From: a virus
Direction: 5' to 3' (one strand)
Length of the DNA: 39,008 bases
IMG/VR virus record: IMGVR_UViG_3300044961_000305
Location: 1-39,008 of that record
Shown: in pieces, positions 6,216 to 11,225 of the stretch
How the letters are laid out: the number at the start of each line of letters is the position of its first letter
How positions within the stretch are numbered: position 1 is the first letter of the stretch
Notes under the pieces: generated by a model
Database searches by the model: none
The model's input: only the letters and a program-made list of their open reading frames with translations
What the model was told of the DNA's origin: nothing
Translations under genes and position numbers: made by a program

Positions 6216-6685
6216 GCGGCTTGCCCGGCGCTGAACAGGTGGGCCTGATGCAGGGTGTGGATGATGTCGCGCACGGCCTGGCGCAAGTGGCCGGGCAGTG
6301 CGTTGAATTCATCGGTGGCCAGCAGCAGCTTGCGGTGGTGACCGCCGTGGCGGGGCGCGGCGGTGATGACGTTGGCGGGATCGCCCGGCAGCAGGGCGGT
6401 GACGGGCACATGGAAGATGGCCGCCAGTTCCACGGCCCGCGCGGCGGACACGCGGTTGTGGGCGGTTTCGTATTTTTGGATTTGCTGGTGGCTTAGGCCC
6501 GCCAGGTTCGCCAGCCCTTCCTGGGTGATGCCACGGGCCACGCGCAATTCGCGGATGCGGTTGCCGATGAACAGATCCACGCTTTGCAGGTGGGCGGGCT
6601 GGCGCGGGCCGCGTGATTTTTTCGCGCGGAGTTTGGCCATGGAAACTTTAGAGGGCGCAGTTTTCGCTTGCAGTTTTTTTGGCAT
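6212..6685 (-). CDS. HTH_3 (Cro/CI-type) transcriptional regulator
   Basis: A 157-residue protein. A lysine-rich leader (PKKLQAKTAPSKVSMAKLRAKKSRG) precedes a Cro/CI helix-turn-helix from about residue 43 to 98: NRIRELRVARGITQEGLANLAGLSHQQ, IQKYETAHNRVSAARAVEL, VPVTALL. The C-terminal tail is helical and His-rich. The ATG at 6685 has GGAG 9 nt upstream, while the longer start at 6700 has none. As the second regulator in the leftward operon it may control later genes in the operon or the lysis/lysogeny choice. It is not the repressor of the divergent switch, which is encoded at 8442-8780. Confidence 0.82.
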   Translation of the reverse strand: MPKKLQAKTAPSKVSMAKLRAKKSRGPRQPAHLQSVDLFIGNRIRELRVARGITQEGLANLAGLSHQQIQKYETAHNRVSAARAVELAAIFHVPVTALLPGDPANVITAAPRHGGHHRKLLLATDEFNALPGHLRQAVRDIIHTLHQAHLFSAGQAA

Positions 6686-6724
6686 GGTGTGGGGCTCCAT
6701 GAGTTGGGGTTGAAAGATAAATTT

Positions 6725-7021
6725 CTAAGCAGCGTTTTGGGCGGCGATGGTCGCCGCGCGTTTATCCAGTTCGCTGGCCCATTGATCGCCGGGCGATTGG
6801 GAAGTGGGGCGAAGTGCGGGCGGCATCTGGGCATCCAGCCAGCGGTCGATGGCTTCGCCGTCGTACCTGATTTGGCCTGGCGTGGGCAGCGGCGGGGGGA
6901 AGCCCCTGGCTTCCAGCGCCTTGCGGTTTTTCGCCTTGTAGAGCCAGGGCACGGTGCGGCCGATGCGTAGGGCGGCCTGGCGCAGGGTGAGCACGCGGGC
7001 CATGGGGGCAGGGTGGGTCAT
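6725..7021 (-). CDS. AlpA/excisionase-like HTH protein
   Basis: A 98-residue protein whose region 8-65 reads RVLTLRQAALRIGRTVPWLYKAKNRK, then a proline turn (FPPPLPTPGQIRYDGEAIDRWLDAQM). This is the winged-helix pattern of AlpA and excisionase-type DNA-binding proteins (HTH_17 style, with the Y/W dyad and a terminal W-L). Such proteins act as recombination directionality factors or activators. It lies in the same operon as int, several genes upstream, which makes an excisionase role reasonable but unproven. Its ATG overlaps the upstream stop (ATGA). Confidence 0.72.
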   Translation of the reverse strand: MTHPAPMARVLTLRQAALRIGRTVPWLYKAKNRKALEARGFPPPLPTPGQIRYDGEAIDRWLDAQMPPALRPTSQSPGDQWASELDKRAATIAAQNAA

Positions 7022-7257
7022 TTTTTGGTGTCCTTGTGGTGAGTGGTGTTGGCCTCGGCGGCATCGAGCCATCCGGCCAATAAACATTGATGTAATCTTT
7101 CGGCGGCGCGCAGCGCGGCCAAGGCCAGGCTGGCTTCGTCGCTGCCGTCGGGGATCATGAGCCATACTTCGCGGGCTTTTTTGGCGACGGTGTGGGAGCG
7201 CAGCGCGGCGGTGCGCAGCTGAGGCACGGTCATGGGTTTTTCCTGTTCGGCGGTCAT
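7018..7257 (-). CDS. Unknown 79-aa helical protein
   Basis: Starts MTAEQEKPMTVPQLRTAALRS and is helical throughout, with a cysteine in RLHQCLLAGWL and a polar, lysine-rich tail. Coupled by ATGA overlaps to the membrane protein upstream and the HTH protein downstream. No recognisable family. It is expressed from the first leftward promoter. Confidence 0.62.
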   Translation of the reverse strand: MTAEQEKPMTVPQLRTAALRSHTVAKKAREVWLMIPDGSDEASLALAALRAAERLHQCLLAGWLDAAEANTTHHKDTKK

Positions 7258-7463
7258 TGCGCGCCCCCCAGGCCAGGCGCTTGGGCGGCGATCATGATGA
7301 CCCAGGCCAAGAGGCCCCAGGCGCCCAGGCAGAAGGCCAGGAAGGCCAGCGCGGCCAGGGCGCGCCGGGTGCGCTGCCAGCGCAGATAACGGCGGTGGAC
7401 AGCCTGGTACTTGGTGATGGCCTGGTATAGATCACCGATGGTGGGCGGGGTCTGTGCTGGCAT
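7254..7463 (-). CDS. Small membrane protein, first gene of leftward operon
   Basis: A 69-residue protein. The ATG at 7463 has GGAG with 8-nt spacing and decides the start. Residues 1-30 are polar and basic (HRRYLRWQRTRR), followed by a hydrophobic helix (ALAALAFLAFCLGAWGLLAWVIMIAA). One membrane segment with a basic cytoplasmic N-terminus is predicted. As the first gene under the repressed leftward promoter it resembles small early membrane proteins of other temperate phages. Function unknown. Confidence 0.68.
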   Translation of the reverse strand: MPAQTPPTIGDLYQAITKYQAVHRRYLRWQRTRRALAALAFLAFCLGAWGLLAWVIMIAAQAPGLGGAQ

Positions 7464-7542
7464 CTGGGTTGCTCCATCTGATACGGGCGCTTCGGGTGGC
7501 CAAACACTGGCAAACCTTGGCGCCGGGCTGCGCTGGATGGAG

Positions 7543-7571
7543 AAAGTAACCGTATAAGTTACCAATGTCAA
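7543..7571 (-). promoter_or_regulatory. Leftward early promoter (PL-like)
   Basis: On the - strand, TTGACA (7571-7566) and TACTTT (7548-7543) are separated by 17 nt. The whole spacer is filled by a 17-bp operator (7546-7562), so a bound repressor would block polymerase. Transcription would enter the gene at 7463. Confidence 0.65.
7546..7562. promoter_or_regulatory. Operator O1 (GTAAC-N7-GTTAC)
   Basis: GTAACCGTATAAGTTAC is a perfect 5-bp inverted repeat with a 7-bp centre. It matches operator O4 in 15 of 17 positions when reversed and lies between the -35 and -10 of the leftward promoter. Confidence 0.8.
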
Positions 7572-7578
7572 TTTATTA

Positions 7579-7595
7579 GTAACTGTATCAGTTAT
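7579..7595. promoter_or_regulatory. Operator O2 (GTAAC-N7-GTTAT)
   Basis: GTAACTGTATCAGTTAT has one mismatch from a perfect palindrome. It begins 33 bp after O1 begins (about three helical turns), suited to cooperative binding on one face. It lies just upstream of the leftward -35 and may also affect the rightward gene at 7654. Confidence 0.75.
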
Positions 7596-7653
7596 TGCCG
7601 CTTTAGTGACCGAAAGGAATAAATGTTAAGTGATAAATTTTGGGAGGTAACTT

Positions 7654-7875
7654 ATGGAAAAATACATGATGCCTGCGGTTGTATTGGTGGGAATCTTGAT
7701 GGTGGCACATATGTGGCGCTATGAGTATGTCGAGGTGGGGGTGGTATTGGATCGTTGGACCGGAACAGTTCAGGTTTGCACGGTTGGTCCTTATGAATGC
7801 GTTCAGGTTTTTCCCCTTCCTGACGCGCCGTCGCTGATCTATTCCGCTGGCGGATACCGGCGCATCAGGGAATGA
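7654..7875 (+). CDS. Small membrane-anchored protein
   Basis: A 73-residue protein with an excellent ribosome site (GGGAGG, 7-nt spacing). An N-terminal hydrophobic helix (MMPAVVLVGILMVAHMW) is followed by a small domain with two cysteines (VQVCTVGPYECVQVFPLP) that would face the periplasm. It is the only rightward gene between the leftward operon and the repressor block, and operators O1/O2 lie in front of it. It may be made in lysogens or early. A 33-codon ORF with its own AAAGGA site starts at 7623 and overlaps it out of frame; it could be a leader peptide, but it is not supported further. Confidence 0.65.
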   Translation: MEKYMMPAVVLVGILMVAHMWRYEYVEVGVVLDRWTGTVQVCTVGPYECVQVFPLPDAPSLIYSAGGYRRIRE

Positions 7876-7918
7876 TTTTATTAATTGCGGTGGCGGGAAA
7901 GCGGCGGCGGTGTGGGGA

Positions 7919-8434
7919 TTAGGCTTTGTCTTCCCTGAAGCCTGCTCGAACCCAGTAAAAAGTATTTACCATGAGCGCTGTGCAAACAAGCCCACCCAAG
8001 GCCAAAAGGAGAATTTTTATGCCTTGGTATGTGTAAAAAATTAAGTGGCCAGCCACATTAGAAAACGATCTGTAGGAATGGGGTATTGGTGCAAAGGCTC
8101 GGTCACAAGGCCCTACATTGTTGAGGTCCAAGGGTTCAAAAATGGTAGCGGCCCTTAAATCATCCTTAAATTCGGATAAGTTTCTATCAAGGCCCTTTTC
8201 CTGCCACCATTTTTCGAAACATTCAGCCCGCATCTGGTGCAGTGTTTTGCCATAATGTTTTTTGGCATATCTATTTGAAATTTCAGAGTAAATGCTAGCG
8301 CCCAATTTTATGGCGCCTCCGTTATTTGCAGGAAGTGTCCACCAAGCGGCGATGCTGACGTAAAGGCATGCCAGGACGAAATAAAGTCGCCTTGGGCCCA
8401 TTCCGTGGGGGATAAGTGAGTATCTATGCAGCAT
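7919..8434 (-). CDS. Two-helix membrane protein downstream of repressor
   Basis: A 171-residue protein with a hydrophobic helix near the N-terminus (YFVLACLYVSIAAWWTL) and a second near the C-terminus (GIKILLLALGGLVCTALMV). Between them is a roughly 90-residue soluble loop rich in charged residues with two cysteines (ECFEKWW, GPCDRAF). It begins 7 bp after the repressor stop on the same strand, so it is probably co-transcribed with the repressor in the lysogen. Membrane proteins in this position often alter the host surface or exclude other phages. That role is an inference from position; no family is recognised. Confidence 0.7.
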   Translation of the reverse strand: MLHRYSLIPHGMGPRRLYFVLACLYVSIAAWWTLPANNGGAIKLGASIYSEISNRYAKKHYGKTLHQMRAECFEKWWQEKGLDRNLSEFKDDLRAATIFEPLDLNNVGPCDRAFAPIPHSYRSFSNVAGHLIFYTYQGIKILLLALGGLVCTALMVNTFYWVRAGFREDKA

Positions 8435-8441
8435 ATATTTG

Positions 8442-8780
8442 CTATGCCGCCCGGTTTTCGTTGGCCGGGGTGCAGAAAGCCACCAATAGCCGGAACATTT
8501 TTTCCCGCTCGGCGGCGTCCAGGCCCCGGAAAAGGTTGATCAGCTCGGTTTCCATGTCGTTCAGGCGGTAGGGGTTGTCCTCCTCCACCAATAGATCGGC
8601 GACGGTGCATTGGAAGGCGTCGGCGATCTTGCGCATCCAGCGCAAATTCAGCTCCACCTTGCCGATTTCGATCCGCCCGACCTGTTGTTTGGATGTGCCG
8701 ATCCGGCTGCCCAGCTCCTCCTGGGACATATCCATCATGGTACGGATTTCACGTATCCGGTTCGGTAGATACTCGGTCAT
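8442..8780 (-). CDS. CI-like repressor (HTH_3)
   Basis: A 112-residue DNA-binding protein. Residues 5-60 form a Cro/CI helix-turn-helix: LPNRIREIRTMMDMSQEELGSRIG, TSKQQVGRIEIGKVELN, ADAFQCTVADLL. A helical C-terminal part (LINLFRGLDAAEREKMFRLLVAF) is probably used for dimerisation; there is no LexA-type peptidase domain. The ATG at 8780 lies 10 bp from operator O3, giving a very short leader with only a weak ribosome site. It is flanked by operators O3-O5 and faces a divergent Cro-like gene, the standard lysogeny-switch layout. It is the best candidate to bind the GTAAC-N7-GTTAC sites. Confidence 0.85.
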   Translation of the reverse strand: MTEYLPNRIREIRTMMDMSQEELGSRIGTSKQQVGRIEIGKVELNLRWMRKIADAFQCTVADLLVEEDNPYRLNDMETELINLFRGLDAAEREKMFRLLVAFCTPANENRAA

Positions 8781-8790
8781 GCCGCCAATT

Positions 8791-8807
8791 GTAACAATAT
8801 CCGTTAC
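8791..8807. promoter_or_regulatory. Operator O3
   Basis: GTAACAATATCCGTTAC is a perfect GTAAC/GTTAC inverted repeat with a 7-bp centre. It lies 10 bp upstream of the repressor start codon, suiting autoregulation. Confidence 0.8.
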
Positions 8808-8837
8808 ATTCGCTAGCACCGATATAGTTCCTTTCGC

Positions 8838-8867
8838 TTGACATTGCATAACTTATACCGTTACCGT
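8838..8867 (+). promoter_or_regulatory. Rightward early promoter (PR-like)
   Basis: TTGACA (8838-8843) is followed at 17-18 nt by a weak -10 (TACCGT at 8862-8867). The -35 and spacer closely resemble the leftward promoter (TTGACATTG, then TAACTTATAC), and operator O4 fills the spacer in the same way. The -10 is poor, so the exact start is uncertain. Confidence 0.5.
8848..8864. promoter_or_regulatory. Operator O4
   Basis: ATAACTTATACCGTTAC fits the GTAAC-N7-GTTAC pattern with one arm mismatch. It lies inside the rightward promoter and begins 57 bp from the start of O3. Confidence 0.75.
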
Positions 8868-8871
8868 CCCG

Positions 8872-8905
8872 ATTTAGTGGGGTGGTGAGTTGTTCACCAC
8901 TAAAT
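8872..8905 (+). repeat. Hairpin in the Cro leader
   Basis: ATTTAG (8872-8877) pairs with CTAAAT (8900-8905), and TGGTGA (8883-8888) pairs with TCACCA (8894-8899), around loop GTTGT, with TGGGG bulged on the 5' side. This gives 12 bp of stem. It lies between the rightward promoter and O5, so it may act as an RNA structure or as a second, different operator. Confidence 0.6.
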
Positions 8906-8908
8906 ATT

Positions 8909-8925
8909 GTAACGGCGGCGGTTAC
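8909..8925. promoter_or_regulatory. Operator O5
   Basis: GTAACGGCGGCGGTTAC is a perfect palindromic pair of arms with a GC-rich centre. It starts 61 bp after O4 begins and 8 bp before the Cro-like start codon. It could act as a roadblock or an autoregulatory site. Confidence 0.75.
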
Positions 8926-8932
8926 AAAATCA

Positions 8933-9181
8933 GTGACTACATTCGCAAAATGGCTTGAGGACCAAGGTAAATCAGCGGCGGAAGCGGCTGACGACCTTGG
9001 TTTGTCGCGCATGGCGGTGTGGCGCTACGCCGCCAAAGGCCAGCCGCCCACGGATGCCATCAAAATCCGCATCTGGCAGTACACGGGCGGCGCGGTGGAG
9101 CCGAACGACTGGTTCGACCTGGATCCGAAACACCTGGCTGCCCCAGCCCCCCAACCCCAGCAGATTGGAGAAGCCGCATGA
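8933..9181 (+). CDS. Cro-like regulator
   Basis: An 82-residue protein. Its N-terminal 55 residues read TTFAKWLEDQGKSAAEAADDLGLSRMAVWR, YAAKGQPPTDAIKIRIWQYT, a Cro-type helix-turn-helix, and the tail GAVEPNDWFDL is typical of small phage Cro or YdaS-like proteins. The GTG at 8933 is preferred because operator O5 would lie inside the coding region of the longer form. No strong ribosome site precedes it. It is divergent from the repressor and should compete with it to favour lytic growth. Its stop overlaps the next ATG. Confidence 0.78.
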   Translation: MTTFAKWLEDQGKSAAEAADDLGLSRMAVWRYAAKGQPPTDAIKIRIWQYTGGAVEPNDWFDLDPKHLAAPAPQPQQIGEAA

Positions 9182-9372
9182 CGGCGCACATCCCCGCCCC
9201 TAGCCCGGTGCGCATTCCGCTGCACCTGTCGCCGGATGATCATCGCCGAGAAGCGGATCAACGCCGGTATGACCTGGCCAATTTCATGATCAGCCTGAAT
9301 CCGAAAGGGTTCCGGCCCAACAGCCCCCGGTTGCGCCGCCTGGCCAAGCGGGGTTTTAACCTGGAGGACTGA
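9178..9372 (+). CDS. Unknown 64-aa basic protein
   Basis: A coupled ORF (ATGA overlap with the Cro-like gene) that reads MTAHIPAPSPVRIPLHLSPDD and is rich in Arg and His (DHRREADQRRYDLANF, SPRLRRLAKRGFNLED). No cysteines, signal peptide or membrane helix. The charged character would allow nucleic-acid or protein binding. No family recognised. Confidence 0.6.
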   Translation: MTAHIPAPSPVRIPLHLSPDDHRREADQRRYDLANFMISLNPKGFRPNSPRLRRLAKRGFNLED

Positions 9373-9376
9373 CGGC

Positions 9377-9652
9377 ATGGACGAAAGTATGTCTTTTTCG
9401 GCGGCGTTGCTGGAAATCAAGGCTGGCCGCCGGATGGCCCGGCAGGGCTGGAACGGTAAGGACATGTTCATCTTTCTGGTGAACGGGTCGAATTTTAAAG
9501 TGAACCGCCCGCCGCTGTTGGGGATTTACCCCGAGGGCACCGAGGTGGCCTATCACGCCCACATCGATATGAAAACCGCCCAAGGGTACGTGGTGCCCTG
9601 GATCGCCAGCCAGGCCGACCTGCTGGCCGAAGATTGGGTCATTGTGGGATGA
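9377..9652 (+). CDS. DUF2829 / Tad2-like anti-Thoeris candidate
   Basis: A 91-residue protein that matches the DUF2829 pattern along its whole length: MSFSAALLEIKAGRRMAR, QGWNGKDMFIFLVNGSNFKV, NRPPLLGIYPEGTEVAYHAH, IDMKTAQGYVVPWIASQADL, LAEDWVIVG. Tad2, a characterised DUF2829 protein, is a small oligomeric sponge that sequesters the cyclic ADP-ribose isomer made by Thoeris and so blocks abortive infection. Family membership is read from the sequence; anti-defence activity of this copy is an inference. It lies in the immediate-early rightward operon directly after Cro, where early expression would make sense. GGAGG lies 9 nt before the ATG. The internal ATG at 9389 (MSFSA) is another possible start. 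Confidence 0.87.
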   Translation: MDESMSFSAALLEIKAGRRMARQGWNGKDMFIFLVNGSNFKVNRPPLLGIYPEGTEVAYHAHIDMKTAQGYVVPWIASQADLLAEDWVIVG

Positions 9653-9661
9653 CGCACGTTT

Positions 9662-9736
9662 TGCAGGGTGGAGCAGCAGCAGCTCGCCTGGTTCATACCC
9701 AGGAGGTCGCCAGTGCAAGTCTGGCCCCTGCAACCA
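9662..9736 (+). tRNA. tRNA with anticodon CAU (Met-type), aberrant arms
   Basis: A full cloverleaf with encoded CCA is present. Acceptor TGCAGGG/CCCTGCA, D stem GAGC/GCTC, anticodon stem CCTGG/CCAGG with loop TTCATAC (CAT), T stem GCCAG/CTGGC, discriminator A, CCA at 9734-9736. Two oddities stand out. The D loop (AGCAGCA) lacks the conserved GG pair, and the T loop is TGCAAGT with G at the position that is normally T55, so the usual D-loop/T-loop contact must differ. The first pair is U-A rather than the initiator-type mismatch. It could charge Met or, if modified, read AUA. It starts 9 bp after the DUF2829 gene. Confidence 0.82.
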
Positions 9737-9784
9737 ATTTTCCAAGCTATGGCCCGCTGACCTGGCTGGACGGCGGGCCGTGGA

Positions 9785-9816
9785 AGGGGTGGCGCGGCGC
9801 CGCTAGCGCCACCCCT
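9785..9816 (+). repeat. Strong hairpin after tRNA
   Basis: Arms AGGGGTGGCGC (9785-9795) and GCGCCACCCCT (9806-9816) form a perfect 11-bp stem around a 10-nt loop. No T-run follows, so it is not a standard terminator. It could protect or define the 3' end of the tRNA precursor or pause transcription before the gene at 9839. Confidence 0.65.
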
Positions 9817-9838
9817 GCGATATTGGGGGCGCCCGGCC

Positions 9839-10123
9839 ATGCATGACCGGGCGCAAAAGCTGTTTGTGGCCGCCGCCGTGGCGTTTTGGATGGCGCCCAC
9901 GGCGGAACGCCTGGCGGCGCTGGCGCGGGCGGTGGATGAGCTGCCCGAAGACCTGCCCGACGCCTGGGCGGAAGCCCGGCGGGTGACCGGGGAGGTAGTG
10001 GCGCTGGGCCAGGCGGGGACGCTGGAGCCCGGCGTGGTGGATCAATTACAGGCGGCCGTGAACAACGCGCTGCACGTGCCGTGGGACGTGCGCGATACCG
10101 CCAGGGCGGATATTTATGGGTAA
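9839..10123 (+). CDS. Unknown 94-aa helical protein
   Basis: Reads MHDRAQKLFVAAAVAFWMAP, then helical Ala/Leu/Glu-rich sequence (ERLAALARAVDELPEDLPDAWAEARRV), with no cysteines. The first hydrophobic stretch is too short to be a convincing membrane helix. It is the last gene of the Cro-DUF2829-tRNA transcript and converges on the HTH gene at 10131 with only 7 bp between. Function unknown. Confidence 0.6.
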   Translation: MHDRAQKLFVAAAVAFWMAPTAERLAALARAVDELPEDLPDAWAEARRVTGEVVALGQAGTLEPGVVDQLQAAVNNALHVPWDVRDTARADIYG

Positions 10124-10130
10124 GCGGGGA

Positions 10131-10370
10131 TCAGCGCGGCGGGATCAGGTCGGCCAGGCCGTGGCAGTGGTCGCCATGGGTGCGCAGGGCTTGCGCCAGG
10201 TCGGCCATGACGCCGTCCTTGATGCCGCGATCGCCGGCCAGCCACATTTGCACCGTGCGGGGCGTGACATCCAGCGCGCGGGCCAAGGCATGGCCGCCGC
10301 CCACAAGTTCGGCCGCGCGGCGAATGACCGCGCGGCGTTCGGTTTCGGTGAGGGTGGCAAGGGTGGTCAT
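10131..10370 (-). CDS. Small HTH DNA-binding protein
   Basis: A 79-residue protein whose centre reads LVGGGHALARALDVTPRTVQMWLAGDRGI, a helix-turn-helix of the Cro/YdaS type with a W-x-A-G-D motif. An N-terminal helix (TETERRAVIRRAAEL) precedes it. It is the third gene of a leftward transcript starting near 11011 and may regulate that promoter or the neighbouring origin region. Confidence 0.68.
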   Translation of the reverse strand: MTTLATLTETERRAVIRRAAELVGGGHALARALDVTPRTVQMWLAGDRGIKDGVMADLAQALRTHGDHCHGLADLIPPR

Positions 10371-10379
10371 GGGGCGCCC

Positions 10380-10760
10380 TTAAAACATTTCGGTTTGATG
10401 ATCGCCGAACAAGCCGACGTTGCACGGTTTTACGACGCGGGCGGCATCCAAGGCAACATAGCTGATCAGCCCGCTTTCGATCATGGCCAGCTGGCGGGTG
10501 CCGGACTGGCGAACGATGATCAGCGCCGCCAGGTCTTTGCGCTTGCCGGGCAGGATGGCCAGGGCCGGATCGGGATGATCCTTTTCCCGGGTGCCGATGT
10601 ACCAGGCGCGCATTTGTTGCGCGCCCAAGTCGCCGGAATGGACGCCGGGGGAATTCCCCCCGGCGTGGCCCCGGCCCAAACGGTAGCATTCGAGCAAGGT
10701 TTTATCGTGCATGGTGGCGGTGGCGTTGGTGGGAATGTAAAATTCGCGGGTAAGTTTCAT
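10380..10760 (-). CDS. Unknown 126-aa protein
   Basis: Begins MKLTREFYIPTNATATMHDKT and has a glycine-rich centre (GRGHAGGNSPGVHSGDLGAQQ). That centre is encoded over a strong hairpin (ACGCCGGGGG at 10642-10651 with CCCCCCGGCGT at 10656-10666). The second half looks like an alpha/beta fold (ALAILPGKRKDLAALIIVRQ). No known domain. It follows the gene at 10763 by 2 bp, so they are co-translated. Confidence 0.62.
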   Translation of the reverse strand: MKLTREFYIPTNATATMHDKTLLECYRLGRGHAGGNSPGVHSGDLGAQQMRAWYIGTREKDHPDPALAILPGKRKDLAALIIVRQSGTRQLAMIESGLISYVALDAARVVKPCNVGLFGDHQTEMF

Positions 10761-10762
10761 GA

Positions 10763-10954
10763 TCAGGCTCCCACGGTGATGGGGGTCACGTCGGCAATGC
10801 GTGCCCGGGTGGTGAATTTCCCGTCAAGGGTGATGCCGATGACGCAGTCGATTGCGCCAGGCTGTTCTGACACATGGTCGAACATGCCGAACAAACGGGC
10901 GACCTTAAAAACCGTGGTCTGCCCAATTAGCCGAAAATGGGTGAAGTCTTGCAT
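10763..10954 (-). CDS. Unknown 63-aa protein
   Basis: The first gene of the second leftward operon, with an AAAGGA ribosome site 9 nt before the ATG. It reads MQDFTHFRLIGQTTVFKVAR and continues as an apparently beta-rich small domain (IDCVIGITLDGKFTTRARIADVTPITV). Function unknown. Expression should come from the promoter at 11039-11011. Confidence 0.65.
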   Translation of the reverse strand: MQDFTHFRLIGQTTVFKVARLFGMFDHVSEQPGAIDCVIGITLDGKFTTRARIADVTPITVGA

Positions 10955-11005
10955 TATTGTGGTCCTTTCGTTGACCCTTCGGGCGGCCCCATGCCGTCCC
11001 TGTAA

Positions 11006-11025
11006 TGTTCATTTAATAGCGAACA
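11006..11025. promoter_or_regulatory. Palindrome TGTTC-N10-GAACA over a promoter
   Basis: TGTTC (11006-11010) and GAACA (11021-11025) form an inverted repeat around an AT-rich 10-bp centre. It covers the -10 of the leftward promoter at 11011-11039 and differs from the GTAAC/GTTAC operators, so a different regulator is likely, possibly the HTH product of 10131-10370. Confidence 0.6.
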
Positions 11026-11039
11026 AAAAGATAAGTCAA
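11011..11039 (-). promoter_or_regulatory. Leftward promoter of the 10954-10131 operon
   Basis: On the - strand, TTGACT (11039-11034) and TTAAAT (11016-11011) are separated by 17 nt. About 55 nt of leader follows before the first ATG at 10954. Confidence 0.6.
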
Positions 11040-11081
11040 CAAAAAAGAAATAAGCAATTTCAATGGCTTAATAAAATAAGT

Positions 11082-11100
11082 GCGCCGCGACCAGCGGCGC
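11082..11100 (-). terminator. GC hairpin followed by T-rich DNA on - strand
   Basis: GCGCCGC (11082-11088) and GCGGCGC (11094-11100) form a perfect 7-bp stem with a 5-nt loop. On the - strand it is followed by ACTTATTTTATT. It could stop leftward transcription coming out of the origin region. The rest of 10955-11225 holds only the promoter, the palindrome and GC-rich sequence with no supported gene. Confidence 0.4.
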
Positions 11101-11225
11101 GGACATTGGCCCGGCCGCGGCACGCGGCTGGCTTTCATAACAGGTCCGCGCGGCGCGTTAGCGCCCAGGCGCGGCCGCCGTTCATGCTTCCCCTTTCCTC
11201 GACCCACACCCAATAGGCGGCCGTC

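Noticed and set aside
9356-9745. 129-codon ORF on the - strand over the tRNA(CAU)
   Set aside because: Its start region is the reverse translation of a tRNA, a well-known false gene, and it is antisense to the DUF2829 gene.
10380-10954. Toxin-antitoxin pair
   Set aside because: Two coupled small genes suggested it, but neither shows a known toxin or antitoxin fold and the order gives no support.
11006-11025. SOS (LexA) box
   Set aside because: TGTTC-N10-GAACA does not fit the E. coli box or the alphaproteobacterial GTTC-N7-GTTC direct repeat.
10116-11216. 366-codon ORF on the + strand
   Set aside because: It runs antisense through three short - genes with ribosome sites and coupling, and through a promoter region; no domain is seen.
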